Positions 12,683 to 24,845 of a stretch of 64,000 bases of DNA are shown piece after piece. Location of the stretch: assembly GCA_000310025.1 (NCBI GenBank), contig FN648528.1, positions 109,381-173,380 on the forward strand, given 5' to 3'. This DNA comes from Ectocarpus siliculosus. Taxonomy: Eukaryota; Sar; Phaeophyceae; Ectocarpales; Ectocarpaceae. How positions within the stretch are numbered: the stretch's first letter is position 1; every line of letters starts with the position of its first letter. The notes beneath the pieces were generated by a model. The model saw only the letters and a list, made by a program, of their open reading frames with translations. It was not told the DNA's origin and did not search any database. The translations under genes were made by a program, and so were the position numbers.

Positions 12683-14312
12683 TGCTGCGATGTGTACTAT
12701 ATCGATCGCTGCGGTACGCGGAAAATTGCGCGATCCTTGCAACCACCGCGCCGTGCGCGCCAAAAAGATGGGGTCAACGGCTCTGCGCCGTGTTCATCCC
12801 TTGACTCTCTGTAGCACCACCGAGCTCCCCACACGCACCACTGTTAAAGGCGGGTGCTGTGGCTGCTGTCGATTTCCCTATCTTCCTTGTTATTTCCCGT
12901 AGCGACGGCAGTGCAAGCAAGGTGTTCGGTGTATCACCCAATTCCTGTCATCTCACACAAGCGCAGAAAAAACACCAACGGCCAACGGCCACGGCCACAA
13001 TTTCGCCGCATTTTTGTAACCGTCAACGGTCAACACCAGTGTTGTTTATATATATTTTTCTTAATATGAATCGTCTTCGTGGAAGACCTCAGCGAACGCA
13101 CCGCGTATGTGTGGTGAACGAGCACGCAGGAGAACCCCAACCTTCGCTCGGCGCTCTTCTTCCATCACCCAACGAACCCCGCAACGCTCACTTTTGTTGA
13201 TCGTCAGCACCATCATCGTGTTCTCTGCGTGTGTGTTGGATCAATACCAGTCGGTGGCGAACATCAGAGAAAAAATAATCACTCTGCCGGGTAGCTCCAA
13301 CCCGTTGTGCGACGAAAGGGTTCCTCTCCCTCAGACCCCTACCCACTCCTCCTGCGGTGCGAGAAGAGGGCAGCACTCTATTCCCTCAAATACACGAACT
13401 ACAGTAATGTGAGCGCTTAGACTTGCTACGTAGGAAATACTGTGATCGATGTCCTCCTACACATACATGTACCTCAAAAATGCGTGGTGGAAATGCGTGC
13501 TAGGTGGCACCCATCGTTGATTTCGCGCCCATCGGTGTCATGGCACCGGGTGCGCAAAAAAAGCAAGAACGGCATGATGTATTTGCATGTCCACACCGGT
13601 ATCGGTGTCAACGCGCCCGATGAGATATGAACGATATAAAAAATCTGCCCAGGACGTACCAAAATCCGTGCTTCCGCAAGGTACCGGTACCCTCCGGCCT
13701 ACGTTTTTTACTGCATGTAACGAACGGCTGTGAGGGTGCTGGCAGGTATCAATCGGGGCGCCATTCCTAATGTTTATTGATGGTTCCGTTCACGTGTGCG
13801 TGTAGAAAACATTCGAAAATGGCTGCATTGATTTCTTGCGTCCGTACCCATCGGTGTCATCGCACCAGGGGTACGTTGGAAATCTACCATAGAACGAATG
13901 ACATAATTGCATCTCTGGGGTACGATAAAAAGTCAAGATAGGAATGATTTAGAGAACGATCGCATCCCCATTACAAGGTACTGAGCGGCGACCGGAACGG
14001 TTTTTGATGTGAAGATAACAGCAACAGTAAGAACTCCGGCGCCATAACACGCACTACAATCACGGTATCTTGAGATAATGCGTTCACAGCGCCGAGACGC
14101 GAGCGAGAGAGGTGCTGGAAGGTAACCAACCAAACAGGGAAATGTGTGTTCCACGACCGAAACATGGGTGATAGGCTTGCCCGCGGGGCACAGAGACGGA
14201 AAGACACACCAAAAACGAGCGTCGGAAGCCCGAACCCACAGGTCGGTACGTTGAATGGATGCACAAGTAGCAAGAACAAGCGTCGCCGACGGTCTCGCTT
14301 TGCTTTACGCTG

Positions 14313-14314
<2 letters not shown>

Positions 14315-14384
<70 letters not shown>
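14315..14384. repeat. (CT)n microsatellite downstream of ParA gene A
   Basis: About 35 CT units, roughly 390 bp beyond the ParA stop codon. The same tract is shorter in copy B (42816-42867) and interrupted in copy C (49878-49934). It is length-variable between paralogues. Confidence 0.95.
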
Positions 14385-14386
<2 letters not shown>

Positions 14387-14770
14387 GGTATTGCACGTCA
14401 CAAAAAGCTTTATCATGAAAGTTGAGAATACGCGTCATGTTAGCACAATCGCGGTTCTTCCGTGCCCGGACTTCCTTCCACCTCTTTACGAAAAAAGAAT
14501 ATCCAGCTGCACTATGTACTACAGTACTATGTACAGATTACCTATATCTGCCTGATGAAGGCTTGACAATAAAAACAGTAGCGTGGCGGATTTGCACCTC
14601 TTGTCCTCGACAAACCTTGATTATTCAGGCATTCAGGCATTATCTACCTCCAAAGCTGATCCTAAGCGGCCGAAGCCTGACAACTAGACCAAGATGCCTA
14701 CGTTCGCCACGTGGTCTTAGCCATGAATATCATTCGCGCGCCAGAGGGTAGATCGCCAGGAAGCCCGTCA

Positions 14771-17700
14771 TTATTCAGGCCTGCCGGTCCTCCCCCTTCT
14801 GTTCCCCGACAGGGGTGTCATGTTCGAGGCAGCAGTTCCCCTGCCCTGATTGGTGCCCCTTTCACGATTGGCGCTGCCATCACGGCCGTTCCGCCCCCCA
14901 CGCGACCCCCCATCGGCGCTGCTTCCTCCTCTCGAGCTCGATCCGCCACCGGCGGCGCTAGCGCCAGATCCGCTGCCGCCCACGTAGACGACGTCTTGGG
15001 AGGCGTTATTGGGGCCTGCTCCTCCGCTGCTGCCATTCTTGCTTTCATCCTGGAGGCGTGTTTACGGCCGGGTGAAGACGAGAGACCCGGGAGAATGCCC
15101 ACCACACGGTCAAAGCTCATACATATCATTAGTAAGTTGATGGGGGTTCATTACTGTTTCTCGGAAGGGATCCATCCAAACTCAGGTCAGTTCAGTATCC
15201 GGCAGGGATCACTCGCCCTTCATCACTACTGCAAAGATTGCAACGAATATGCTCCGGGAAAACCCTTCGAACCGATAGTCTTTGTGTGATATTCGATGAA
15301 GTGTACAACACATTCTAAAGCCGAATACAGCAACAACGTGTTGGAGCGGGAGAACGTGCACAGAACGTGATACTACACTTGTATTGCCCGGTTACCTTGC
15401 ACCAACATGCGTTCGTACAAGAAGTAACCGTGTGGGAAGTGTTCGTGCTACTCACATCGTCAATTTCGTCGAGGGCAACCAGGAGGGGGCCGCTCTGAAC
15501 CTTGCGGCCGATCTCTTCCAGAAATTTCTTGAACACCTCCTGGAAGAAGATAACCTTCTTGTTCATGTCTCGCCTCGGATTCCCTGTGAACGTTCGCATC
15601 GCCGCATGTTCCTCGTCCCAGACGCTCATAAGGTTTGCACCCAGGGCGATCACGGGAAGGCCATAGAAGTGGCTCAACGCGCTGAATTGATTGAACTCAG
15701 GCACCTTCGCGAGGATCGAAGGCCAGGTATCGGGTTGGCCGGGCGTGCCGGCCATGCCAGCGAGGCCCTGGATCTTGTGCATGTCCTGGCTGATTTCACG
15801 TAGCTGGCTTTCGATTCGAGTCATCCAGTATCTGAAGTTCTTTGCCGGCTTGCTCCTGATGTGCGTGTACCTGTTGACCGAAATTCCCAGAATGCGAGGG
15901 TTATCCTTTGGAATCTGCACGTCTCGAGCCAGCCCGGCGTGGCTGGCCGTATTGCGGGCGTTGAACCGCGTGGTGACCCAGTCTGCCATGATGAAGGGAA
16001 GAGCCTTGATGGCGTTGTGGCAGTACGTGTCCGGCGTGCACGGCAGGAAGAGGTAGTCGGACGTCAGGATGATGTGCATGTTGAGCTTGCCCCTGTGGGG
16101 ATTGCAGTCGACGAGGACGATGTCTGCCCCGCAACTGCGCGCGGTCAACGCCATGAGCTTATTCCATGCACCGGGAGCTATTGCCTCGACCAGGAGGTTG
16201 GTCCCGTAGGCGACCGTGACTTTTTGCTCGTAGTCAACCAGACCCTCGTGTCCGGGTAGGAGAAATAGCCCCCCTTGGCAGCCTTCAGGCAACGGAATCT
16301 TGGTGACGTCAGCTGGACCCCACTGCACCATTGGACTATCGCTGCCAGCAGGCTCAAGAACCGGACGCAAAGCGTCTTTGATGTTGTTCTTCATGTTTGG
16401 GCGGCCCGGCACCTGAAGAACTCGTCCGAACGACGTCGACGGGGTACGTGGGAGGGGCGTCAGTTTCTGCTCGGTACAAAAACATGCTCCGCTGGCGAAA
16501 AGCGGCAGTGTCGGCGGAGAAGGCTTGTTTGCCACGCTTCACGTTGGCATGATGGCAGATGCATGTTGGAAATTTAGACCGACGTGGTGTTCAAGCTTTG
16601 TTGGCTGCTGGATGGATGTTGCGGGAGTCATCCCAACATGGTCCTCTTTCACTCAAACAGCGTAAAACGTCGTGGCTTTCCAAGAAATCTAGCTTCCCGC
16701 TGCAACTGTTTAACGGGGATACCAATCCACAAAGACAAGCCCAAGAAAAATATCCAGTCTACGAGACCTGAGAGGGGCATGCGTCATGCATCGTCTCGTA
16801 CGGGGTTGATCAACGCGGGATACGAAGGAAAGAAGCCCTTGACAGAGTTCTGAGCGTGTTTCGGTGAAAACCGTGACAAAAACAACACCAACAGCGACAA
16901 CGATGTCAAAGAAGATACAAACGCATAAACTTCAAGCTCATCACCTCCCCCCTCTGTCGGTTCTGTTAAATACTGCGAGGAGACGTTCTTTCGCACAAAT
17001 TGGCATGCTTCCTCCGAGGAGTCACAGTGGCAGGGGAGGAATGGTCACGTTGTTAATTCATGATTCTCGCAGCTGACCCACATCATGCCGAAAGCTGCAC
17101 GGCCGCAACTCTCTGCGATACCGCACACCGCATTCGACGCCACACGCCACACCAAGAGTTATTTTCGCGGCTGGAGGTGGGTCGCATAGTACGGCCCTGT
17201 GGTATTGTAGTGTCATACCAACGCCCTCCACAAGCACCGTACCATACATCAGGCGCTACTGCTGTAGTGTCCCACCGGGGCACGTTATCAATTCATCCTG
17301 TTTGTGGTGTTTTCCGAGATTGTTTGGTATGTACCGCGTACCACAGGCGGCAATCCTGCGGCGCGCAGTCTCTCTCTCTCTACCCCCATTCACTCGGAGA
17401 TATGAGTGAAGATTCTCTTCGCCGTTCATTAGACTATTATGGTATGGTCTAAGGACCGTACGCACATGCAATCGTGGTCGTGGACGGCGGGGAGCCTCGC
17501 GTATAGTTCGCCGCCACCAAAGTTAGCTGCTGTAACCCAACAGCAAGCGCAAGCACGCACCTACCTGGTGATTGAAGAAGAGGTCGTAATTTTCCTCGCC
17601 GGCCTCTGTTTCCTCGGATGTCTGCTTATTCTTCACCCATTCTTTCAAGAGCAGGTAGGAAAGGTCGCACTGTGGGTCCGCGTCTACCAGGAGGACACGC

Positions 17701-17885
17701 TTCCCCTTCAAGGCAAGGGTGAAGCCGAGGGAATGAGTGGTGGTGGTCTTCGCGACGCCTCCCTTCCGATTCCATATTGCCATGGTCTTGAAGCTGTGGC
17801 TCTCCCCTAGGTGCGGTAGGTCTTCGGAAGGCACGGGGTACACGGCCTTGACTGGTCGCTCGAATCGGGGGAATACAGGAGGCAT
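14771..17885 (-). CDS. ParA/Soj-like ATPase with RGG-rich tail, copy A (three exons, open)
   Basis: Exons are 17885-17565, 16466-15456 and 15049-14771. Donors are GTAGGT and GTGAGT, both introns are phase 0, and the product is 536 residues. Exon 1 carries the deviant Walker A motif KGGVAKTT (residues 41-48) and VDADPQCDLS (67-76). Exon 2 carries the Walker B-like DIVLVDCNP (222-230), then TSDYLFLPCTP and LGISVNRY, the usual order in ParA/Soj ATPases. Exon 3 adds a Gly/Ser/Arg tail with RGG and GRG motifs, typical of RNA-binding disordered regions and not of bacterial ParA. Known ParA proteins are ATP-dependent dimers that position plasmids, chromosomes or protein clusters. The role here is unknown. 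No ParB-like partner is visible in the window. Met-35, just before the P-loop, is an alternative start. An organellar MinD seems unlikely because the DADPQ motif is Soj-type and no transit peptide is obvious. Confidence 0.8.
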
Positions 17886-18640
17886 GTCGCGCCTTTGTCA
17901 ATAATACTTGTTGTAAACTGTTTTCGTGGTGGAGACCGCTATTATTAGCTCTGCTCTCGTCTCCCCTGGGATGAGCAACTCGTTTAGATCCCTTTCGCGC
18001 CAGTGGACTGTTCGGGTGTGTCGGCTCTGGGCACCCCCAGAGTGAGTGCAGTGAGGAAGTCACAACTGTTCACTCCGAAACGGTACGTCATATTTCGGGC
18101 TTGCCAGCTTCAGATGTGTGTGTACTGTAGGAGGTAGGTCCAGATTATGTGTTTGCGATGTAGCGGTAGCACGTACAGTGAGGTGGAGCACGTGTGTGTG
18201 TCGGTTCAGAAAACATGTAGACCAGAAGTACTTGATTGGAAAATGCGAGAACAGCGCAGTATTCTCGTCGCCCTGTGCACACACGATAAAAAAGGTGTGC
18301 TGATTAGACTTTCTAAGCTTGGAGGGGTCTCGACGACGGTTTGAGCCCCACACAAACATAACGCGACTACGACACAACGGCACCAGCCAAGAGTCGAAAA
18401 CAAACAAATGGAAGTAGTATAGATTGTAAGTGTTAAATCGTCTGTTTTTCCTCAACGAGAGGAGCCTACCCGCGGAAAAAATAAGTGAATGATGATTGAT
18501 TGAACGATTGGTTGTCTGACCACTCAGTCAACCGGAAGCCGCAGTAACAGAGTCACCGATCAAGTACGGTCTGTGGAATACATAGCCTAGACTGATGCAA
18601 CAATCGAACGCACGCTATTCTCGACATGAAGGGCAATATG
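17886..18640. promoter_or_regulatory. Presumed 5' flank and promoter region of ParA copy A
   Basis: No ORF here is supported. The stretch is conserved in copies A and D, and its first 220 bp also in copy B, which ends at 46601. Position alone suggests promoter and 5' UTR. I see no convincing TATA element and cannot place the transcription start. Confidence 0.3.
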
Positions 18641-18649
18641 CCTACAGGG

Positions 18650-18742
18650 TTGCTGTAGGTATCTAGATCATCTCTAGTGTGGCTGTAGGTATCTAGAATC
18701 TCTAGTGTAGCTCTGTAGGTATCTAGATTATCTCTAGTGTAG
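18650..18742. repeat. Three tandem units containing TAGGTATCTAGAT
   Basis: Three units of roughly 30-38 bp, each with GTAGGTATCTAGA followed by ATCTCTAGTGT. The same array, slightly diverged, is present upstream of ParA copy D (57757-57860). The function is unknown. The units sit about 0.8 kb upstream of the ParA start codon. Confidence 0.8.
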
Positions 18743-19879
18743 ACCGTGGATGGTGTGCTTGGCCAAATTTGGGTGTTTCATTTTAGCATGGGTGAAGTCA
18801 AACTGACAAGTTTCAGTAATAATGTCCAGTATCCATCCTACAGGTGTCTCTCGATCTTCACCCGCTCAACAGGGCCGTTTCAAACTAAAGTATTTTCTTC
18901 CCAAATTGGAAATTCGGAGTGGTCCGGGCTGCCTGAAGATGGGCAAACTAAAGAAGATATGTCGGAGGATGCATCTTCGAAGTCGAAAGAATCCGAACTA
19001 AAAGTGTCGAAGGATACAGGATTTCGAGCGATCTTTCACAAAATAAATTATGTGCCCACGGGTTGGAGGTCTCAGCACAAATTAAGGGATAATAAATACA
19101 CACACAGAAAGACTACCCATTCGAGATATGCTGTGAGCGCTGACTTGAAGTTGAGGTGAAGACAGAAAAAAAAAACTTATTTATGTACACTATGCATTGG
19201 TATTGATGTGCAGAGTAATCATCATGAGCATTTTTTCTTCTTCTCAAGAGAGTAGGTTCATTGTACCGTTTGTAGTACGCCCATGCATACCGTTCGATGA
19301 AACTACTGCGGTAGTTCATGGCAGCTGCCATGCTCCCCCGAGCCATGAAAGAGGGGACAAACGAGGGATCGAAAAAAGGCCGTAACATCAACAATAGAGG
19401 GCCCGACCACTTTAAGGTGATGACGGAAGTTGAGTCGGATCGGACGCGGGTCCGAAGGATAACGCATCTGCTTCTTCAAGCACCTGCCCTGGCGCCAACT
19501 CCGCACGAACAGGGTATCGGCACAGCCCGCTACACTCGACGGGCACACACACCCCTAAAGAGCTGAGGTGCCGATGGCCAACAGATCGCCCCCCAAAAAC
19601 GTGGTGTTCGGCGGGAGGGAACACGCACGCGTAGATGGACCCAAGCGTCATTTGTGTCTCCAGCACATCACGCCTTCGCGGCTAGACTTGCCACTGCACC
19701 GACAATGCAGCATGATGACGTCGATAGCACGTCCCACCACCCTCGGTGCCAAAAGCACGACGGGTCAACACACTACTCTGAAAACAACACGCTTGCTCTT
19801 TGTCATTTCTGTTCCTCCTCTCTGTCATTTATGTTGTGCTCTCCTGCAAGAAGCCTGCGGGGGACACAAACGGCCATTA
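18743..19879. other. Distal part of the ParA repeat; no gene supported
   Basis: The sequence is shared with 57861-58992. Near 19070-19172 it contains CACGGGTTGGA and, further on, TGCTGTGAGCGCTGA followed by an A-run. The same 3' words end the SINE at 33684-34011, so part of this stretch may be an old SINE-like insertion. Short open frames are shadows. Confidence 0.4.
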
Positions 19880-19924
19880 GAGGGAATCCACGTGTTGTTG
19901 AAATGACTTAAGGAATAATAAAAA

Positions 19925-20133
19925 TAACAGCACGAACGACAACGGCTGTTGTATGCTGTGGCTCCGTATGTGACGGAGGCTTGGGGAGAGAAACACAGAG
20001 TGATTGTATTATCTTCACACCGACGCCCAAGCTGTCTTCACCTGACGGTTACAGACTTGGCGACGCCTTCACAATACCGCATAAACCCATGCAGTAGAAT
20101 AGAGCCGTTCTTGTACTACAAGCACTTCCAACA
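19925..20133 (-). repeat. Copia 3' LTR
   Basis: Matches 29402-29613 apart from a few small indels and substitutions. On the element's strand it starts TGTTGGAAGTGC and ends GTGCTGTTA. The outer end abuts the AAAAA duplication. Confidence 0.85.
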
Positions 20134-20375
20134 TGTCCTCTCAAGAACTACGTCATTCTACAGTTCCGATGCATAAGACCTCTCGAAACGATATGCATCC
20201 GTGTCCTCTCGAAACAATGCTGTCTAAAGAACTTCTAACTCATTATCCGTATCTACTTGTTTCATTCAGCTGCTATCGTAACAGCGATGTGTTTCCTTCC
20301 TACAACACAAAGTCCCGAATTTATTTCAACACATATACACACACATACACCGTCCGATTTGAAGAGGGGAGGTGT

Positions 20376-22046
20376 TTACACTCCTAGGAGCAAGAGGCGG
20401 TTCCTTAGAAACTTCACCGCACCCAAACTCTTTGTAAGAATGTCAGCTTTCTGCGCGTCAGACTCAAGGTACTCCACTGCGACTACCTTGTCTTCGATAA
20501 GCGACCTTACTTGATGATACTTGATGTCAACGTGCTTCGTACGCGGCGTGATCTTGTTGTTTACACTAGTCGAGATCGCGCCAGTGTTGTCCTCGAACAT
20601 CCTCGTCGCCTCCTCTTGCATCTGGTTGATGGTGCTCAGAAGGTGACGGTAGTGGATGATCATCGTACATGCCTTGGACATCGCGACATATTCTGCTTCC
20701 ACCGAGGAGAAGGCCACCACCGTTTCCTTAACTGACCTCCAGTCCACCGGTCCACCTGCCAGAAACAAAACAACGCCTGTAGTCGAGCGACGGTCATCTC
20801 CATCGCCTGCAAAGTCGGAATCAACATATGCTGTCAGTAGGTTTCCTTGTTCAGCGTCTTCCCTGTACATTATCCCAATGGAGCTCGTTCCTTTCAGGTA
20901 CCGGAGCGGTCGCTTCAGTTTGGCCATCGCCTTCGGGCCTGGTTTGGCCATGCTCCTGGTAAGCACCAACACCGTGTGGGCGATCTCCGGCCTCGATCCC
21001 CTGCATAGGTAAAGAACCGAACCCGTGGCTGATCTGAACATCGTGGTGTCCTCTGGCGACAGTGCTTCTTCCTCCACGACACTTATCGTGCCAACCTCAG
21101 CCGGAGTCTTCGTCGGATGCGAGTCGGCCATTCCAAACTTAGCTAGCACCGCCTTGGTGTACACTTCCTGCGTCAAGCGAATCGTTCCTGCTTGAACGTT
21201 GCGATCAACGGCCATTCCTAGGATAAACCTCGCATCCCCGAGGTCCACCGTATCAAAGCGTTCCTTCAGCTGTTCGATGATCGTCGACACTTGATTCTTT
21301 TCGGTTCCAGTGAACAGGATGTTATCCACGTAAACTAGGAGAATTACTTCGCCCGCGTTCAAGATGTACAGACACGGATCCGCCGTGCTTTGCACGAATC
21401 CGATCTCCAGCAAATACAACACGTGAAATGTCCCGTTCCATCCCTTCGGAGATAGACGTAAACCGTACAGCCATGCCTTGAGTTTCCAGACCTGTTTAGC
21501 TTGTTGCGACGAGCACTCGAACCCCTTTGGAGGTATGACGTAGATGGGTTCCGCATCTTCGGGAATTCTGGCATGCAGGAAAGCCGTCTTGATGTCAGCT
21601 TGCTTGAGAACTAGACCGTGGTGAGCAGCAACAGCAATCAACAGATGCACAGATTCCATAGACGCCACTGGCGCTGCCTTGTCCTTTCCCGTATCGGCTT
21701 CATGAAATCCTTGTACCACTACACGACTCTTCGGGCGAACCGGCACACCATCTTGGTTGTATTTCCATTTATAGATGAACTTAGACGGAATCAGTTGAAC
21801 ACCCTGGGGCGGGTCAACCCAGTCAAACACGTCATGCTCGTACAGCGACTGTCCTTCGTCGCTCATGCTTGCTTGCCAACGTTTTGAGTCTAGTCCGCTT
21901 ATCGCTTCGTTATAGTTGGTGTTAGGATGATCCGAACTGGGGGTAGCTTGTCGCAAGACGTGTGTTGAATAGGGTGTCGGCAACTCGGCGAACTCGCGCC
22001 AAGGAGGAAAGATGTGCTGGGCTTGTTGTATAGACTTCTTCTTCAC
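20376..22046 (-). pseudogene. Copia reverse transcriptase-RNase H
   Basis: An open frame of about 556 codons. It has the Copia RT motifs QADIKTAFLHA (residues 149-159), LYGLRLSPKGW and YVDN (239-242), where the usual box is YVDD. RNase H follows: DSDFAGD, the SSVEAEYVA motif and KHVDIKYH near the C-terminus. It lacks an in-frame ATG at its 5' end, as expected for part of a polyprotein. Changing the second Asp of YVDD normally disables RT, so the copy is probably inactive even apart from the gag damage. Confidence 0.85.
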
Positions 22047-22054
22047 ATGAAAAA

Positions 22055-22110
22055 CATGGACTCACATGAACACATGAACACATGAACACATGGACACATG
22101 GACAGACATG
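22055..22110. repeat. Short tandem repeat ACATGAAC
   Basis: Five to six units of ACATGAAC/ACATGGAC at the 5' end of the RT frame, where the normal integrase-RT linker stops. It may mark the breakpoint with the inserted sequence. Confidence 0.7.
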
Positions 22111-22530
22111 AACTGCACGCACGCGTGCACGCACCACCATGAGGGGGCGACGCAGTATACAACAGGGGTACCTTGCACACCCTGGAAATACATTCCACGT
22201 ACCACACAATCCTACAACCACTTGGCATTGCTACAAGTATATCTATCAGCCCCCCTGCTTGTGACCATGCCATGTCTTTTTCGATCCTCAAGAACTCCAA
22301 AACACAAGAAAATAAACTCAGAAACTCAACTCAACTCCAGAACAATAGCCTCACTGGCTAGACATCAATACCCATCCCCGGTCAAATCAGATATAATTTT
22401 TCGATCTTCAGTGAACTAATTGCCCCCCAGCCTAGAACACCATCCATTGAGAAAAACCATAGGCAAAAATGCAAAATATTGCCACCCTAGTTGTTTGATC
22501 GCACACAAAATAAACCCAAACATAAAAATA

Positions 22531-23415
22531 TTAATCCATACTCATTACGAAGTTACGATGAAACTCGAAATTTCCCACGTTAAGTGCCTTCGTGAGGAAG
22601 TCAGCATGTTGATACGCCGATTCCACGTGAAAAATCGAAATCTCCTTCCTGCGTACCAAATCCCTGATAAAGTGGTGCCTTACGTCGATATGCTTCGAGT
22701 TACTGTTGCTAATTGGGTTCTGTGCCAACTGAATAGCCCCCTGGTTATCCTCGAATACCGGAATACACGGCATACCGGCTTCTGGCAACATGAAACGCCA
22801 TACTTGCCTCAGAAACAACACTTCCTTCATCACATCCGCAAGGGAGACATAATCCGCCTCTGTCGTGCTTAACGTAACGCACTTCTGCGTCCTTGAAAAC
22901 CAAGAAATACATCCCCCCCCACACATCACCAACCCTCCTGACACAGACCTCCTATCGGCAGCCTTACTTGCATAGTCTGCGTCTGCGAACACCTCCATGC
23001 TCAACCCTGCTACACTACCCCTCCTGAATGTAATACCCAAGTCACTAGTCCTTACCACATACCCCAAAATACCAAGACCTGCTCTCCAATGAATTTCTTT
23101 GGAAGAAGCACACTACCGTGCTACCGCTCTCACTGCGTTCGCGATATCTGGCCTCGTTTGCGTTGCCAGCCACATCAATGATCCTATCAGCTCACGAAAA
23201 GGCCTTGATACCACTTCTTCATCTTGGTCAAACTCTGAAAGCTTCAACCCTACAGGAAGAGGAATTTCCTTCCCGCACTCTACCCCAAACTCCATCCCCA
23301 ACTCTTCAGCGTACGTCTGCTTCGAGGTCTTCAAAGTCCCTGCATCCCAATTTTCCAAGAATAAAATCTCCTCTACCACCTGCTCCCTCAGGTTGTGATC
23401 GCTGTTCACAACCAA
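22531..23415 (-). pseudogene. Second Copia fragment: RT C-terminus and RNase H
   Basis: Two frames (23415-23113 and 23067-22531) read the end of RT (FRELIGSLMWLATQTRPDI) and then RNase H (ADADYASK, STTEADYVS, KHIDVRHHFIRD). A frame break lies between them. The sequence differs clearly from the RNase H at 20376-22046, so it is another family. The RT active site, integrase and LTRs are missing, so it is a truncated relic inside the first element. Confidence 0.8.
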
Positions 23416-23467
23416 ACATCCTGTGAAAACCCCGAAAATAAAATCCTACTCGTTCAGGCTCGACCTC

Positions 23468-24016
23468 TTACTCAAAAAGTCCAAACACAAAGCCGAAGCA
23501 CCACAAACCAAAGCCAAAACAATGAGAACACGAAATAAGAAAAGTCACACCATTGGTCACACGAAGTATTTTTGCCGGCCCATCAACCCCAGCGCTTTCA
23601 TCCATCCCTCCTGCCACTGCTTCTTCCCCGCGGTAGCCACCCTCGCCTCTGCCGCGGCCACCCTTTTCTGCTGGCATCGCCGCGGCTCGGGCTTCATCAG
23701 GTGCCACGTATCCGCCTGGTTGGGGTGTGTGCAGCTGTCTCTCCGGAGGGATTGACTCGGCAGTGCAGGGGAGATGGCGCATCCGAAAGGGAAAGGTAAA
23801 GGCAAAATCAGTCACCCCAAGCGTCAATTCAGCACGTGGCACTGCTGGGGAGAATAGCTTGCAATACGCCCCCTGTTCTGCGCAGCAGTGATCGTTATCT
23901 TTCGCATTCTGTACGACATCATGGTTACCTATCAAATCGAACGCCAATCTACGACTGACGTTAATTACTCCTCTTTCGCAAAAGTGACACAACGATTCTT
24001 GCGATTTGTCTGACAA
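23468..24016 (-). other. Uncharacterised frame beside the second Copia fragment
   Basis: About 180 codons with a Gly/Arg-rich middle. It could be a remnant of the gag or spacer region of the second element. No zinc knuckle is convincing and I assign no function. Confidence 0.25.
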
Positions 24017-24481
24017 GGTTAATTATTCCTCGGTCACGCAAACAACAATGTTGGATCCATGTTAGAGCTTACACAGCTGTGTTTCTGATCAACAACCCAA
24101 CACATCTTCTTACTGGTGTACAACCACTGCGCTGTTTTCGTGCATACAGTGTTCTGGTACGAAATGGAGATCATTTCCATGTATTCCTGTCGGTTACACA
24201 GACCCCTGACCAAATTTCCAAGTGTATCCCCCTACAACTCCTACCGCTAGACATGCAACAGACTCCTGTTCGTAACACGCAACTCATTGTCGGTAGAGGG
24301 TACAAAGATTCATGACGCCTTCGCATATCCCGTTATCGACGTGAACGCAAAAATAATGAGTCGGAGATCAATCTCTGTATTTTAACACGAAAGGGACAAA
24401 ATATTCCCATCAACTTCAAAGCACTCAAGAAGGTATATGCAGCAGGTTGGTTAGGATTCGCTGACACTCTCATCTAATCTT

Positions 24482-24620
24482 CAGTCTCTGTGGGTGACTG
24501 GCAACCTTACGTGGCGTAGTAGCCATACAACCTCGCAGTTTTGTGGGTGACTGGCAACCTTACGTGACGCAATATCCATTTAACCTCGCAGTTTTGTGTG
24601 GGTAACTGGCAACCTTACGT
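24482..24620. repeat. Three tandem ~54-bp units
   Basis: Each unit contains GGGTGACTGGCAACCTTACG (GGGTAACTGG in the third) followed by CCTCGCAGTT. It lies in the non-Copia spacer 24017-24845, which otherwise holds nothing I recognise. Confidence 0.85.
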
Positions 24621-24845
24621 AGAATAGAAGGCCCTTTGATGGGGTCTACTGCTGTACCTCTCAAGAAAAACATGTGCAAGATGATGACGCATACGTATGC
24701 AGAACTCAACAAGGTGTGCTGTAGGTTTATCGGAGCACACCCAAACGAAATCGACGAAGACCATTCAACATCCGAAATTGGCTCTCAAAAACCTGTACTC
24801 TAACCTGGACATCGCCACTAGAATCGAACACACCCGTAAATGGGG

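Noticed and set aside
14146-14438. Ser/Leu or Arg/Glu repeat ORFs
   Set aside because: They are translations of the (CT)n microsatellite in its possible frames. The same happens at the tracts in copies B and C.
12871-19879. ParA repeat as a transposable element carrying cargo
   Set aside because: No terminal inverted repeats or target duplications were found, and copies A and D share the same lysA flank. Tandem duplication explains the layout better.
24485-24625. CRISPR-like array
   Set aside because: There are only three units with related, not unique, spacers, in a eukaryotic transposon context. It is a simple tandem repeat.
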